Source: Novosphingobium sp. B1
GTDB lineage: Bacteria > Pseudomonadota > Alphaproteobacteria > Sphingomonadales > Sphingomonadaceae
Length of the DNA stretch: 64,000 nucleotides
Direction of reading: 5' to 3'
Assembly: GCF_900176395.1 (NCBI RefSeq)
Contig: NZ_FWXL01000006.1
Span: forward strand, 273,492 to 337,491
Below, one piece after another: positions 22,402 through 31,582 of this stretch. The notes beneath the pieces were generated by a model. That model was not told the origin of the DNA. It saw only the letters and a list, made by a program, of their open reading frames with translations, and made no database searches. A program made the position numbers and the translations under genes. Position 1 is the first letter of the stretch; every line of letters starts with the position of its first letter.

Positions 22402-23693
22402 TGTGCTTGTGTCCTGCCGGAATTGCGAGAAACCGCCCCGGTTGCCATCAGGCTGCGCAGGATGCCTTCGCGGATGCCGCGATCGGCAATGCCCAGCCGG
22501 TCGGCCGGCCAGATGTCGAGAATCGATTCGAGAATGGCGCACCCCGCCACGACGAGGTCGGAGCGTTCGCGTCCGATGCAAGGCAGGGCAATGCGCTCTG
22601 CCGGGGTCATGGTCGACAGGCGGCGCGAGATATCGCGCATCGATTCGGCCGGCACGACCAGCCCGTCCACCGCGCGGCGATCGTACTGTGGCAACTCGAG
22701 GTGTAGCGATGCGAGCGTGGTGACCGTGCCGCTCGTACCAAGCAGCCGGATCGCACGTTCCTTCTGCGCGACGCGGCGGATGGGGGAGACCCGCGCCGTG
22801 AAGTCGGCAAAACCCTCGTCCACGCGGCGACGCATCTCGGCATAGGCCGTGGCGCGGGCTTCCGGGTGATCGGCGATCGCGCCGATGCTCTCGGTCAGCG
22901 ATACCACGCCCCACGGCACCGATTGCCAATCGAGGATGCGCGGCACTGTCTCGCCGGTCTCGACCAGCACCATCTCGGTCGATCCGCCGCCGATGTCGAA
23001 GATCATCGCCGGGCCGTTGCCCTGTTCAAGAAGGATATGGCAGCCCAGCACGGCGAGCCGCGCTTCTTCCTGCGCCGTGATGATGTTGAGATGAATTCCC
23101 GTTTCGTCGCGCACGCGATCGATGAAGGCCTGGCCGTTGCTGGCACGGCGGCAGGCTTCGGTCGCAACCGAGCGGGCGAGGTGGACGTTGCGCTTGCGCA
23201 GCTTGTCGGCGCAGACGTGCAGAGCCGCCAGCGCGCGGTCCATGGCCTCGTCGGACAGCCGTCCGCTTTGCGCCAGCCCTTCGCCCAGGCGGACGACGCG
23301 GCTGAAGGCATCGATCACGACGAAATGCTCGCCCGAGGGGCGCGCGATCAGGAGACGGCAGTTGTTGGTGCCCAGATCGATCGCGGCATAGGCCTGGCGA
23401 TGATGGGGCAGCGGCTTTTGCCATCCACCGGCGCGTTCCGCGATCGGTGTTGCAGCAGTGGGCACGGACGCATCCGATGCCGACGAAGCGATGGCCTCGT
23501 GGTTGCCGCTGCCGCGCATTGCGGGCGGACTAATATTGCCGGCAGATGTGGGCGGGACACCGCTCCCCGCTTTGCCGCGTGGCCGGCGGGGCTTTTTTCT
23601 TTGCCCCTTCTTGCCGCCGACCGTCTTTCCGTTGGCCACTCTGGCTTCGGGATGCGCGCCTTGCCCATTTGCCGGCGGAATGGAACCCGCCAT
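22398..23693 (-). CDS. ppx: Ppx/GppA phosphatase (exopolyphosphatase)
   Basis: Exopolyphosphatase/pppGpp phosphatase family, 431 aa from the ATG at 23693. The ASKHA-fold phosphate loops are AAIDLGTNNCRLLIARP and FDIGGGSTEMVL. The first ~100 residues are a basic low-complexity tail (GQRKKPRRPRGKAG) not needed for the fold. Longer readings of the frame would cross the tRNA-Gln gene. Stop and rlmE start overlap. Confidence 0.9.
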   Translation of the reverse strand: MAGSIPPANGQGAHPEARVANGKTVGGKKGQRKKPRRPRGKAGSGVPPTSAGNISPPAMRGSGNHEAIASSASDASVPTAATPIAERAGGWQKPLPHHRQAYAAIDLGTNNCRLLIARPSGEHFVVIDAFSRVVRLGEGLAQSGRLSDEAMDRALAALHVCADKLRKRNVHLARSVATEACRRASNGQAFIDRVRDETGIHLNIITAQEEARLAVLGCHILLEQGNGPAMIFDIGGGSTEMVLVETGETVPRILDWQSVPWGVVSLTESIGAIADHPEARATAYAEMRRRVDEGFADFTARVSPIRRVAQKERAIRLLGTSGTVTTLASLHLELPQYDRRAVDGLVVPAESMRDISRRLSTMTPAERIALPCIGRERSDLVVAGCAILESILDIWPADRLGIADRGIREGILRSLMATGAVSRNSGRTQAQ

Positions 23694-23851
23694 GACTCGT
23701 ATTCGCTTATGTTTTCCCGCGCCACCTGATGCAGCCGGGTACTTGAGGGCAATGCTAGCGGTCAGATGCCCTGTCTGCAAGGCTGGCCCCAAAAATGCCC
23801 CAAGACGCCCTTGACTTGGTCGCCAGTGCCCCCTAGTTGCGCGCCTCACGC

Positions 23852-23925
23852 TGCCCCGTCGTCTAATGGTAAGACTACGGATTCTGATTCCGTCTATCGA
23901 GGTTCGAATCCTCGCGGGGCATCCA
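23852..23925 (+). tRNA. tRNA-Gln (CTG)
   Basis: Complete cloverleaf: acceptor TGCCCCG/CGGGGCA, D-arm, anticodon stem ACGGA/TCCGT with loop TTCTGAT (anticodon CTG) and T-arm GAGGTTCGAATCCTC. CCA is encoded at 23923-23925. Confidence 0.96.
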
Positions 23926-24097
23926 TCTCCTTCCACCAAAGCAACGGCGCGCGCGGCGTCGAGCAAGAGCCGGGGCCCCATTGGTTCCGAAGAGATGGCA
24001 TGCGCGTTGACCGCCCGCACACAGGCTCGCGTTCCGCTTTACGACAAGGCTTGCTTTCAGGGGGCGCCACAGAGGGCTGTTGCGCGTTTTCTTGCGC

Positions 24098-24310
24098 TCA
24101 GGCGTCGGCGAGAACGATCACCGGTGCCTCGGCTGCTGCGCGCAGGGCTTCCTGCAATTCGCTCCGCAGCTTGTCAGCACCGTTGTCGGCGTCGAAAGCA
24201 AAGTCGATCGGTTTGCTCGAACAGTGTACCACCTTGCCGGAGCCATCGAGTTCGACGGCGTGAAGGGCCACATAGTGCCCGTGATCGACGATGCGGTAGG
24301 TCGTATCCAT
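24098..24310 (-). CDS. Hypothetical 70-aa protein
   Basis: Short acidic protein (starts MDTTYRIVDHGHYVALHAV, ends APVIVLADA) with GGAG six bases before the ATG. Two histidines and one cysteine; no recognised domain. It lies alone between tRNA-Gln and the MarR gene. The 172 bases between tRNA-Gln and this gene show nothing I can support. Confidence 0.5.
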   Translation of the reverse strand: MDTTYRIVDHGHYVALHAVELDGSGKVVHCSSKPIDFAFDADNGADKLRSELQEALRAAAEAPVIVLADA

Positions 24311-24403
24311 GGAATGCTCCGAAAGGCTTTTCGCCCCTAGAGAGCAACTACGTCCGAGACGTGGTCCGGTTCCCCCGCGATTGCTTGGGCATGGCTTGCG
24401 TGA

Positions 24404-24811
24404 TCAGTGCTTGCGCAGGCCGAGAGCGTTGGCAAGCCCATCGATAACGCGTTCAACCGCGAGCACGCCCTTGTCGGTGAGCATTATCCAGGTCCGGCGC
24501 TTGTCATCCCAGTCCGCGCTTCGCCGCACCAGGCCGGTCTGCGTCAGCATCTCGACATGGCGCAGGCCGGTCGTCGAGGGCAGGCCTGCGGCGCTGCTTA
24601 CGCCCGAGACAGAAAGCCGGCGGCCCTCGTGCAGCGCTATGTAGATTTCGAGGAGCATCAGCCAGTCGCTGCCCAGCACGCGCACGTCGGGCAGGATGGC
24701 GGCGCTGCGGTGCGCATGGCGCTGCAAGGCGCGGGCGAAGTCGATCAGGCCGGTGCCGTCATCATGCATCGCATGCGACGAGGCGGTGGAAAGTTGAACG
24801 ACGACGGACAT
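24404..24811 (-). CDS. MarR-family winged-helix regulator
   Basis: 135-aa DNA-binding protein. The winged helix spans about residues 40-115 (VSGVSSAAGLPSTTGLRHVE recognition region, then WDDKRRTWIMLTDKG as the wing). The ATG at 24811 has AGGAG nine bases upstream; an in-frame upstream start lacks a site. Target and ligand are unknown. Confidence 0.8.
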   Translation of the reverse strand: MSVVVQLSTASSHAMHDDGTGLIDFARALQRHAHRSAAILPDVRVLGSDWLMLLEIYIALHEGRRLSVSGVSSAAGLPSTTGLRHVEMLTQTGLVRRSADWDDKRRTWIMLTDKGVLAVERVIDGLANALGLRKH

Positions 24812-24975
24812 GGCAACAGGCTCCTCGAAGGTTCGAGCAAATCGATCGGTCAGGCCTGATGCACCGGCGCGTGATGCCGATGGTGGCCGGACCACCTACT
24901 GGAGGAGCAGGCGGCCCGGCTGCCTTGCGACCCGATAGCTCGGGCTTGTATGCGGCCCGCGGGCAGACCGGGAGG

Positions 24976-25107
24976 TCAGCCGGCGAGGATGACGAGAGCG
25001 GCAATGAGCGCCCAGAGCAGAACACTGATAGCCGGTGCTGCCACAAGTCTGACAAGGCCAGGTCTTCGGCCCGCCGCAGCGGCCAGCACTTGATGCGGTA
25101 TGGCCAC
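24976..25107 (-). CDS. Possible 43-aa single-span membrane protein
   Basis: Short frame starting GTG at 25107, with GGAGTGGGG upstream. It encodes a basic N-terminus (GRRPGLVRLV) and a single hydrophobic helix (ISVLLWALIAALVILAG) right to the stop: a positive-inside, C-tail-anchored layout. It is divergent from the response regulator at 25277. Support is composition, start signal and helix only. Confidence 0.35.
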   Translation of the reverse strand: MAIPHQVLAAAAGRRPGLVRLVAAPAISVLLWALIAALVILAG

Positions 25108-25276
25108 GGTCCCCACTCCAGCGCCCGATTGCACTCCCGTTCCTGTCGTTAGCGCAAATCACGGGCGGTCGTTGTAAACAGATGTAAACTCGCCGACTTT
25201 GCTGTCACTTCTGCAGAAGCTCGCGTATGAGGACGCAGGGATTTACTTGCAGGGCGCGGGGCCCGACCGGGGCGGC

Positions 25277-25963
25277 ATGAAGATCGGCATCGTTGACGAT
25301 GACGACACGATGATCGAATTCGTGTCGCGACTGTTTGAATCTGAAGGTTTTCGCTGCGCCTCCTTTCGGCGCGGGCGTGATCTCGTCAGTGCGCTCGCCC
25401 GGGAAACTTTCGATCTGCTCATACTCGACTGGAACATGCCCGACATGAGCGGCATGGAAATCCTGCAATGGGTGCAAGCTCGCCTGCAGCCCTGTCCCCA
25501 GGTGATCATGCTGACCAGCCGTTCGGACAAGGACGATGTCGCCGCCGCTCTTCATGCGGGCGCTGATGACTACATCGTCAAACCCGAATCGGCGATCGTG
25601 ATCGCGGCACGGGTGCGTGCGGTCATGCGCCGCACTGCGCCGCGCACCAGCCCCGACCGCTACGAACGCTTCGGCACCTACGTCTTCGATCGCAGCGAGG
25701 AGGCGGTAACGCTCGATGGGGTGCCGATCACGTTGACCAGCAAGGAATTCGCGCTGGCCTACCTGTTCTTCAGCAACCAGCACAAGCCGCTCTCGCGCGG
25801 GTATCTGATGGAAGCGGTGTGGAAATCGCTGGCTGACCTGACCACGCGGACGCTCGACATGCACGTGTCGAGGATCAGGACCAAGCTGCGCCTGCGGTCG
25901 GAAAACGGCTTCAGGCTGCAAACCGTGTTCAACTATGGTTACCGTCTGGAGGACTGCCGATGA
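25277..25963 (+). CDS. OmpR-family response regulator
   Basis: 228-aa two-component regulator. Receiver domain about residues 1-115, with acidic pocket VDDDD and phospho-acceptor Asp51 (LILDWNMPDMSG). C-terminal winged helix about 130-225 (LTSKEFALAYLFF, LDMHVSRIRTKL). The ATG at 25277 follows GGGGCGGC. It overlaps the next gene by four bases and is followed by a CHASE2 kinase, its likely partner. Confidence 0.93.
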   Translation: MKIGIVDDDDTMIEFVSRLFESEGFRCASFRRGRDLVSALARETFDLLILDWNMPDMSGMEILQWVQARLQPCPQVIMLTSRSDKDDVAAALHAGADDYIVKPESAIVIAARVRAVMRRTAPRTSPDRYERFGTYVFDRSEEAVTLDGVPITLTSKEFALAYLFFSNQHKPLSRGYLMEAVWKSLADLTTRTLDMHVSRIRTKLRLRSENGFRLQTVFNYGYRLEDCR

Positions 25964-27303
25964 AAGCTGCGGCAATGCTGGGCGCCTTGTCGTTCGTGCT
26001 GATGGTTGCGCCCGCGCCTGCGGCTCTGGCTGCAGGAGGCCGCATACCCGTCCCGGCTGAAGCCTCGGGCGAGGGCGTGATCGAATACCGGATGCCCAAG
26101 GGCGAAAACCTGTTCAGCCTCGCCCGCAAGGCGCTCGCGCGGCAGGATGACTATCGCCGTGTGCAGCGGCTCAATCGGATCGCGGATCCCCATCGCATCC
26201 CGGTGGGGACCGTGATCCGCATCCCTGTGCCTCTCCTGCGCAGCGAACCGCTTGCCGCGCGCATCGTCGCTCTTCGCGGCAAGGTGGTGCTGAGCCAGGG
26301 GGATCGCCCGGTCGAGGCAAGAACAGGGATCGACCTTGCGCCCGGTGCAACGCTTGCAACCGGCCCCGACGGCTTCGTGACGCTGCAATTGCCCAATGGC
26401 TCCCGCACGTCGATGCCCACGCAGACCCGCATGCGCATCGTGCGCCTGCATCGCATCATTCTTACCGGCAGCATGGATTACGATCTCGCCGTGGACAGGG
26501 GCAAGGTCGAGACCCTGGCAAGCCCGCTCGGCGATGATCGCAACAACCGCTTTCGCATTCGCACCCCCCGCGCCATCGCGGCAGTGCGCGGCACACGCTT
26601 CCGGGTGGGATTCGATGAGACCACATCTCTTGCCGAAGTGATCGAGGGCAAGGTCGCGGCCAGTTCGCAGGCCTCGGGGCAGGCGGCAAGCCTCACGCCC
26701 GGTCTTGGCGCAGTCATCGCAGCAAGCGGCGCACTGGAGACAGAAGCGCTTCTGCCTGAACCCGATCTCGCCAATCCAGGCCGCTTGCAGACCGATCCCG
26801 AAGTGCGTCTCGTATTGAGGCCGCTGCCCGGTGCCGGCGGATACCATGTGCAGATTGCCGAAGATGCGGGCTTTGCCAAGATCATCGCCGAACAGCAGCA
26901 CCCCGGCGAAGCCTTTGCCTTTGCCGGCATTCCCAATGGCAGGCTGTTTGTCCGGGTCAGCGCGGTTGCGGCATCGGGTCTCGAAGGCCTGCCCAGCACG
27001 TATGCGATGCGCCGTATCCTGGCAGGGGTGAATGCATCGGCGCAGGTCGATGGCGATACCATGCGGTTCGACTGGGGCGGCGAGGGCGCAGGGCCGCGCA
27101 GCTACAGCTTCCAGTTGGGTGAAGCCAGGGGCGACGCGCCGCTGCTCGTGAACGAGGCCGGCCTTGGCGGACAAGGCATCCGCATCGGCGCGCTGGGCCC
27201 GGGGGTCTATCGCTGGCGCGTGGGCGTGCGGCAGGAAACCGATGGCGAGGTGGTCGAGAACTGGCTTCCATTCGAGAAGCTCACTGTAGCAGCGCCTGAC
27301 TGA
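25960..27303 (+). CDS. Exported LysM-FecR domain protein
   Basis: 447-aa periplasmic protein: signal peptide (about 1-25), LysM-like module (about 43-90, PKGENLFSLARKAL and IPVGTVIRIPVP), FecR domain (about 95-240, ALRGKVVLSQGD and IAAVRGTRFRVGFDE) and C-terminal fibronectin-like repeats. LysM suggests peptidoglycan contact; FecR domains relay signals across the envelope. Between a regulator (4-base overlap) and a kinase (2-base gap), it may present an envelope signal to the kinase's CHASE2 domain. Confidence 0.85.
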   Translation: MKAAAMLGALSFVLMVAPAPAALAAGGRIPVPAEASGEGVIEYRMPKGENLFSLARKALARQDDYRRVQRLNRIADPHRIPVGTVIRIPVPLLRSEPLAARIVALRGKVVLSQGDRPVEARTGIDLAPGATLATGPDGFVTLQLPNGSRTSMPTQTRMRIVRLHRIILTGSMDYDLAVDRGKVETLASPLGDDRNNRFRIRTPRAIAAVRGTRFRVGFDETTSLAEVIEGKVAASSQASGQAASLTPGLGAVIAASGALETEALLPEPDLANPGRLQTDPEVRLVLRPLPGAGGYHVQIAEDAGFAKIIAEQQHPGEAFAFAGIPNGRLFVRVSAVAASGLEGLPSTYAMRRILAGVNASAQVDGDTMRFDWGGEGAGPRSYSFQLGEARGDAPLLVNEAGLGGQGIRIGALGPGVYRWRVGVRQETDGEVVENWLPFEKLTVAAPD

Positions 27304-27305
27304 CG

Positions 27306-29498
27306 ATGTTGCGTCGCCGCCTTTATGGCGAATGGATCGTGGTCATGCTGATTGCGGCAGCCGTCGCCTGGTTCGGCACTGGCAACGATCGCATAGCCCA
27401 ATTCGATGACCGCCTGTTCGACCTTGCCTCGCAACTGGTCGCCCCGCCGGTCGATGAGCGCATCCTGATCGTCGAGATCGACGAGGCGAGTCTCGAGGCG
27501 CTCGGGCGCTGGCCGTGGCCGCGCGACGATCATGCCCGGCTGCTCGATGTCCTGGCACGCAACCGTCCCCTGGCGGTGGGCTATAGCGTGCTGTTCCTGG
27601 ACCCGTCGCCGCAGGACGAGGCCTTGGCGCGAAGTCTGCATCGGGCAGGCAATGTCTATCTGGCGGCCATAAACGGCCATTCCGAGAGTGCAGGTGGCGC
27701 GATGCAACTGCCGACGCCACAGCTTTCTTCTGCCGCAGCAGGGCTGGGTTCGGTCGATCTGGCGGCAGATGAAGACGGGGTCGTACGCCGGATCCCGCCA
27801 ACAACGGACGCGCCGGGCGCGCTGGTGCCGCTGTACCGGCAGCTTGCGCGAGCAGGCGGCTTGCGGGACGCGCAGCAATCGGGCCAGTTGATCGCCTACG
27901 CCCAGCCCGGCCGCTTCCGCCGCATTTCCTTTGCAGCATTGGCATCGGGAGAAGTGCCGGCCGCATCGGTGCGCCGCAAGCTTCTGCTGGTCGGTGCAAC
28001 CGCCGCCGGGCTTGCCAGCCAGCAGCCGGTGCCGTCCCATGCCGGCGGGCTGCTTTCGGGTGTCGAGGTTGAAGCCAACATGCTCAACACCCTGCTCTCG
28101 CAGGCCGGTGTCCGCGCGTTGCCCTCGCCTGTCATGGCGTGGCTGGCGATGCTTCCGGCGCTGCTGCTGATGGGCGGGTTCCTGCGTCTGTCGCCATCGG
28201 CAAGCTCATGGCTGGCGGCTGGCTTGGCGCTTGCCCTGGTGGCTGCATGTCTTGTCCTGCTCGCTGGTTTCCAGTTGTGGTTCGCGCCTTCCGGAGCATT
28301 GCTGGGCCTTGCGGCGGCCTATGTGCTGTGGGGATGGCGCCGGCTCACTATCATCGGGCGTTTCGTCGTGGCGCGGGTGCGCTCGCTCGAGGACGAGCCG
28401 GGGCTCATGCTGGGCACAAGCCCGGCACACGGTGGCGACCTCGTCGGGCGCGATGCCAGCCGCCTCGAAGACCTGATCGAGCAACTGCTCACGCTGCGCC
28501 GCTTTGTCAGCGAGGCGATCGACCACCTTCCGGCGGCAATCTGCGTGATCGACGGCGAAAGGCGCATCGTGCTGGCCAATCGCGCCGCGATCGGGCTGTT
28601 CGGGCCGGGTATCGTGGGCCAGCCCGCAGCGCTGCTTGCCGAGAGCCTGTCCGCTGTTCCCGATGCCGAGCACGGGCTGCTTCGCGATGGGGCGGGAAAC
28701 TTCCATCTTGCCGCCGAAGCCGAACTGCCCGGCCGGTTGCGCATCCTGTCCTATGCCGACGTTACCGAACTGCAGCGCATCGCCGAGGAACGCGACGATA
28801 TCCTGCAGTTCCTGTCGCACGATATACGCTCGCCCAACGCTGCCATCGTGACCCTGCTGGAGACCGAGAACCTGGCCGGGCGCAGCGGCACCGCGCCTCC
28901 TGCAGCGATGCTCGAGGCAATCCATCTCCACGCCCGCCATGCGCTGAAGCTGGCCGACGATTTCGTGCAACTGGCCCGCGCGCGGCGGCGAGTGATGGAG
29001 CCCGAGGCACTGGACCTGTGCGACGTGGCGCGCGAGGCTGCGGACATGGTCTGGCCCCGCGCCCACGCCAAGGGTCTCAAGGTGACCGACCGTTGCGAGG
29101 ACGGCGAGATCTGGGTGATGGGTGACCGCAGCATGATCCTGCGCGCCGCGATCAACCTGCTGGAGAACGCGGTGAAATTCGCCCCGCAGGATAGCAGCGG
29201 CGTGACCTTCGGGGTTTCACAGCAACACGATTGTGCGGTGCTGTCGGTCAGCGGGACCGGGCCGGCGATGCCGCCGGGCCGGGCTGCAGCACCGTTTGCG
29301 CTCTATGCGCAAGGACGTGACGCCGACGGTACTGCCAGTCTCGGTCTCGGTCTTGCTTTCGTGCAGACGGTGGCCGCGCGTCACGGCGGCCGGACAGGCT
29401 ACGAGTATCTCGGCAGCGGGCGGGACGATGAAGACGGCATCGCCCTGTTCAGCCTGGCCTTGCCGCTGGCCCAGACCGAGGAGGAAGCGGCGCGCTGA
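27306..29498 (+). CDS. CHASE2-domain sensor histidine kinase
   Basis: 730-aa membrane kinase. One N-terminal helix, a large periplasmic CHASE2 domain (about 30-265), three closely packed helices (about 275-345), a PAS-like segment, then HisKA with phospho-acceptor His505 (FLSHDIRSPNAA) and an HATPase domain (N box NLLENAVKFAP, G box TASLGLGLAFVQ). It forms an operon with the OmpR regulator and the FecR-LysM protein. Confidence 0.9.
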   Translation: MLRRRLYGEWIVVMLIAAAVAWFGTGNDRIAQFDDRLFDLASQLVAPPVDERILIVEIDEASLEALGRWPWPRDDHARLLDVLARNRPLAVGYSVLFLDPSPQDEALARSLHRAGNVYLAAINGHSESAGGAMQLPTPQLSSAAAGLGSVDLAADEDGVVRRIPPTTDAPGALVPLYRQLARAGGLRDAQQSGQLIAYAQPGRFRRISFAALASGEVPAASVRRKLLLVGATAAGLASQQPVPSHAGGLLSGVEVEANMLNTLLSQAGVRALPSPVMAWLAMLPALLLMGGFLRLSPSASSWLAAGLALALVAACLVLLAGFQLWFAPSGALLGLAAAYVLWGWRRLTIIGRFVVARVRSLEDEPGLMLGTSPAHGGDLVGRDASRLEDLIEQLLTLRRFVSEAIDHLPAAICVIDGERRIVLANRAAIGLFGPGIVGQPAALLAESLSAVPDAEHGLLRDGAGNFHLAAEAELPGRLRILSYADVTELQRIAEERDDILQFLSHDIRSPNAAIVTLLETENLAGRSGTAPPAAMLEAIHLHARHALKLADDFVQLARARRRVMEPEALDLCDVAREAADMVWPRAHAKGLKVTDRCEDGEIWVMGDRSMILRAAINLLENAVKFAPQDSSGVTFGVSQQHDCAVLSVSGTGPAMPPGRAAAPFALYAQGRDADGTASLGLGLAFVQTVAARHGGRTGYEYLGSGRDDEDGIALFSLALPLAQTEEEAAR

Positions 29499-29504
29499 CC
29501 GCGC

Positions 29505-30020
29505 TCAGTCGCGGCCGCTGCGCACGTGGACGGGCAAGGCCTTGCCCGCGAGCGCGGCAACGGCCTGCGTGGCGAGCGGGGCAACGCTCTGCGCAAGCGT
29601 GCCGTGACAATGCGCCTCTTCCGCCCAGGCGCGCACTGGCGCTGCACCCGGCATTTCCAGCACCAGCAGCAGGCGCTGCGTGCGGTCCGCGCAGTCCTGC
29701 AACAGGCGCTGCCGCTTTGCCGGGGAGATATCGCGGCCATCGGCAGCGATCACGGCCATCGCGGCTGGCCGCTCGGCCAAGGCGACGGTAAGCCGGGCCG
29801 CGCCCTCTGGCGCAGGCGTGAAACCATGGTCGGCAAGCGCTGCACCGATTGCGGCGCGGGTGGCAGAGGATAGCGCGTCGGGCACACCTGCCAGCACCAC
29901 TTCGACCGGCATCTTGGGTGGGAGAGACGCTGCATCGGCACCGGTGCGGGTTTCGACCAGGCCAGCGCATGCTGCCAGTGCCAAAGCTGCCAAAACCATC
30001 ATGCCACTGCGCGCCAACAT
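29505..30020 (-). CDS. Putative lipoprotein of unknown function
   Basis: 171-aa protein with a lipoprotein signal (VLAALALAACAG, Cys18). The mature part is Ala-rich with two later cysteines. I recognise no family. It is convergent with the kinase gene (six-base gap) and divergent from the LOG-family gene. Confidence 0.65.
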   Translation of the reverse strand: MLARSGMMVLAALALAACAGLVETRTGADAASLPPKMPVEVVLAGVPDALSSATRAAIGAALADHGFTPAPEGAARLTVALAERPAAMAVIAADGRDISPAKRQRLLQDCADRTQRLLLVLEMPGAAPVRAWAEEAHCHGTLAQSVAPLATQAVAALAGKALPVHVRSGRD

Positions 30021-30183
30021 GGCCGATCCCCCCTCTGACCTATGCCCGACCTATGGCTCACCTACCCCCTGCCTTGTGCCGGTGCAAACCCCTTGGCGAA
30101 AGGATTGGTTTGGCCCTGGCATTCCTGCCGGTCGGCCACAAGCACCCTTGCGCTTTTCGTTGGTTGGCCCGACCTATGGCGGC

Positions 30184-31062
30184 ATGACTGAAGAAGAAAA
30201 GCAGCACGAGCTGACCAAGCGCAAGTTCTACAAGGCCGAGCAGGAAGCGGGCTTTGTCGAGAACCATCCCAAGACCACCGCCCAGCAGCAGGACCCGGCC
30301 TATCGGCTGGCATTCCGCGATACGGACTTCCTCCTGCGCGAGGAACTGCGTCCGGTGCGCTTCCAGCTGGAACTGCTCAAGCCCGACATGCTGCTCGACG
30401 AAGCAGGCATCGGATCGACGCTGGTGGTCTATGGATCGGCGCGCATCCCGTCGCCCGACATGGCCGAAGCGGCGCTCGCCACGGCGACCACGCCGGAACG
30501 CAAGGCCGTGATCGAAAGCCTCGTCGCCAAGGCGAAATATTACGAAGAGGCACGCAAGCTTGCCTATGTCGCCAGCAAGTGCGGACTTGTCGAAGACGGC
30601 AAGCGCCAGTTCGTGATCTGTTCGGGCGGCGGGCCGTCGATCATGGAAGCGGCCAATCGCGGAGCGGAAGATGCAGGCGCGGAATCGATCGGCCTCAACA
30701 TCGTGCTGCCCCACGAACAGGCGCCCAATGGCTATGTCACGCCGCACCTGTCGTTCCAGTTCCACTACTTCGCGCTGAGGAAGATGCACTTCCTGCTGCG
30801 CGCGCGTGCGGTGGCGGTGTTCCCCGGCGGGTTTGGCACGTTCGATGAATTCTTCGAACTGCTCACGCTGATCCAGACCGGCAAGATGAAGCCGATCCCG
30901 ATCCTGCTGTTCGGCGGCGATTACTGGAACCGCGTGATCAACTTCCGCGCACTGGCCGAGGAAGGCGTGATCAACTTCGAGGATCTTGACCTGTTCACGC
31001 CGGTGGAGACCGCCGAGGAAGCGTGGGAGCATATCGTCAAGTTCTACGACCTCGACTGCTGA
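30184..31062 (+). CDS. LOG-family (TIGR00730-like) Rossmann protein
   Basis: 292-aa protein with the lysine-decarboxylase-like/LOG signature PGGFGTFDEFFE and the nucleotide-binding GGGPSIMEAANRGA. LOG enzymes split cytokinin or other nucleoside monophosphates (phosphoribohydrolase). This longer form has an extra ~100-residue N-terminal region. I chose the ATG at 30184; an in-frame extension upstream is antisense to the lipoprotein gene. Confidence 0.85.
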   Translation: MTEEEKQHELTKRKFYKAEQEAGFVENHPKTTAQQQDPAYRLAFRDTDFLLREELRPVRFQLELLKPDMLLDEAGIGSTLVVYGSARIPSPDMAEAALATATTPERKAVIESLVAKAKYYEEARKLAYVASKCGLVEDGKRQFVICSGGGPSIMEAANRGAEDAGAESIGLNIVLPHEQAPNGYVTPHLSFQFHYFALRKMHFLLRARAVAVFPGGFGTFDEFFELLTLIQTGKMKPIPILLFGGDYWNRVINFRALAEEGVINFEDLDLFTPVETAEEAWEHIVKFYDLDC

Positions 31063-31066
31063 AGCC

Positions 31067-31582
31067 ATGATCCAGACCGCGCGGCTGGTATTGCGTCCCG
31101 TGCGCCCAGGGCAAGACCTTGCGGCAATGCACGCGATCATGCGCCAGCCGCGCGCGATGGCCTACTGGTCAACGCCGCCACACGACAGCGAGGACGTGAC
31201 GGCCGAATGGCTCGCCAACATGGCGGCGATCCCTGCGCTGGAGGGCGAGGATTTCATCGTCGAGTACGGCGGAAGGGTAATCGGGAAGGCCGGCTTCTAT
31301 CGCTTTCCCGACCTCGGTTACATGTTCGATCCCGCGGTGTGGGGGCAGGGCTTTGCCCGCGAAGCCGTCGGCGCGGTGATCGATCGCGGCTTTGCCATTC
31401 ATAACCTGCCGCGCATCCAGGCTGACGTCGATCCGCGCAACAAGGCTTCGATCAACCTGCTCCAGCGGCTGGGCCTTTTCGAAACGCATCGCGCGGCGCG
31501 GACCTGGCTGGTTGGCGATGAATGGTGCGACAGCGTCTATTTTGCGCTGACCCGCGAGGACTGGGATCAGCGCACCGCCTGA
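31067..31582 (+). CDS. GNAT acetyltransferase (RimJ/RimL type)
   Basis: 171-aa acetyltransferase of the RimJ/RimL group: TARLVLRPVRPGQD at the start, FDPAVWGQGFAREAVGAVID as the acetyl-CoA motif and NKASINLLQRLGLFE near the end. It starts four bases after the LOG gene, so it is co-transcribed, and overlaps the convergent thiD by 16 bases. Confidence 0.88.
   Translation: MIQTARLVLRPVRPGQDLAAMHAIMRQPRAMAYWSTPPHDSEDVTAEWLANMAAIPALEGEDFIVEYGGRVIGKAGFYRFPDLGYMFDPAVWGQGFAREAVGAVIDRGFAIHNLPRIQADVDPRNKASINLLQRLGLFETHRAARTWLVGDEWCDSVYFALTREDWDQRTA

Noticed and set aside
23694..24020. Longer N-terminus for Ppx
   Set aside because: It would run through the complete tRNA-Gln gene.
25205..27174. Minus-strand frames opposite the response regulator and FecR-LysM genes
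   Set aside because: Antisense shadows; the plus-strand genes have clear domains, starts and operon spacing.
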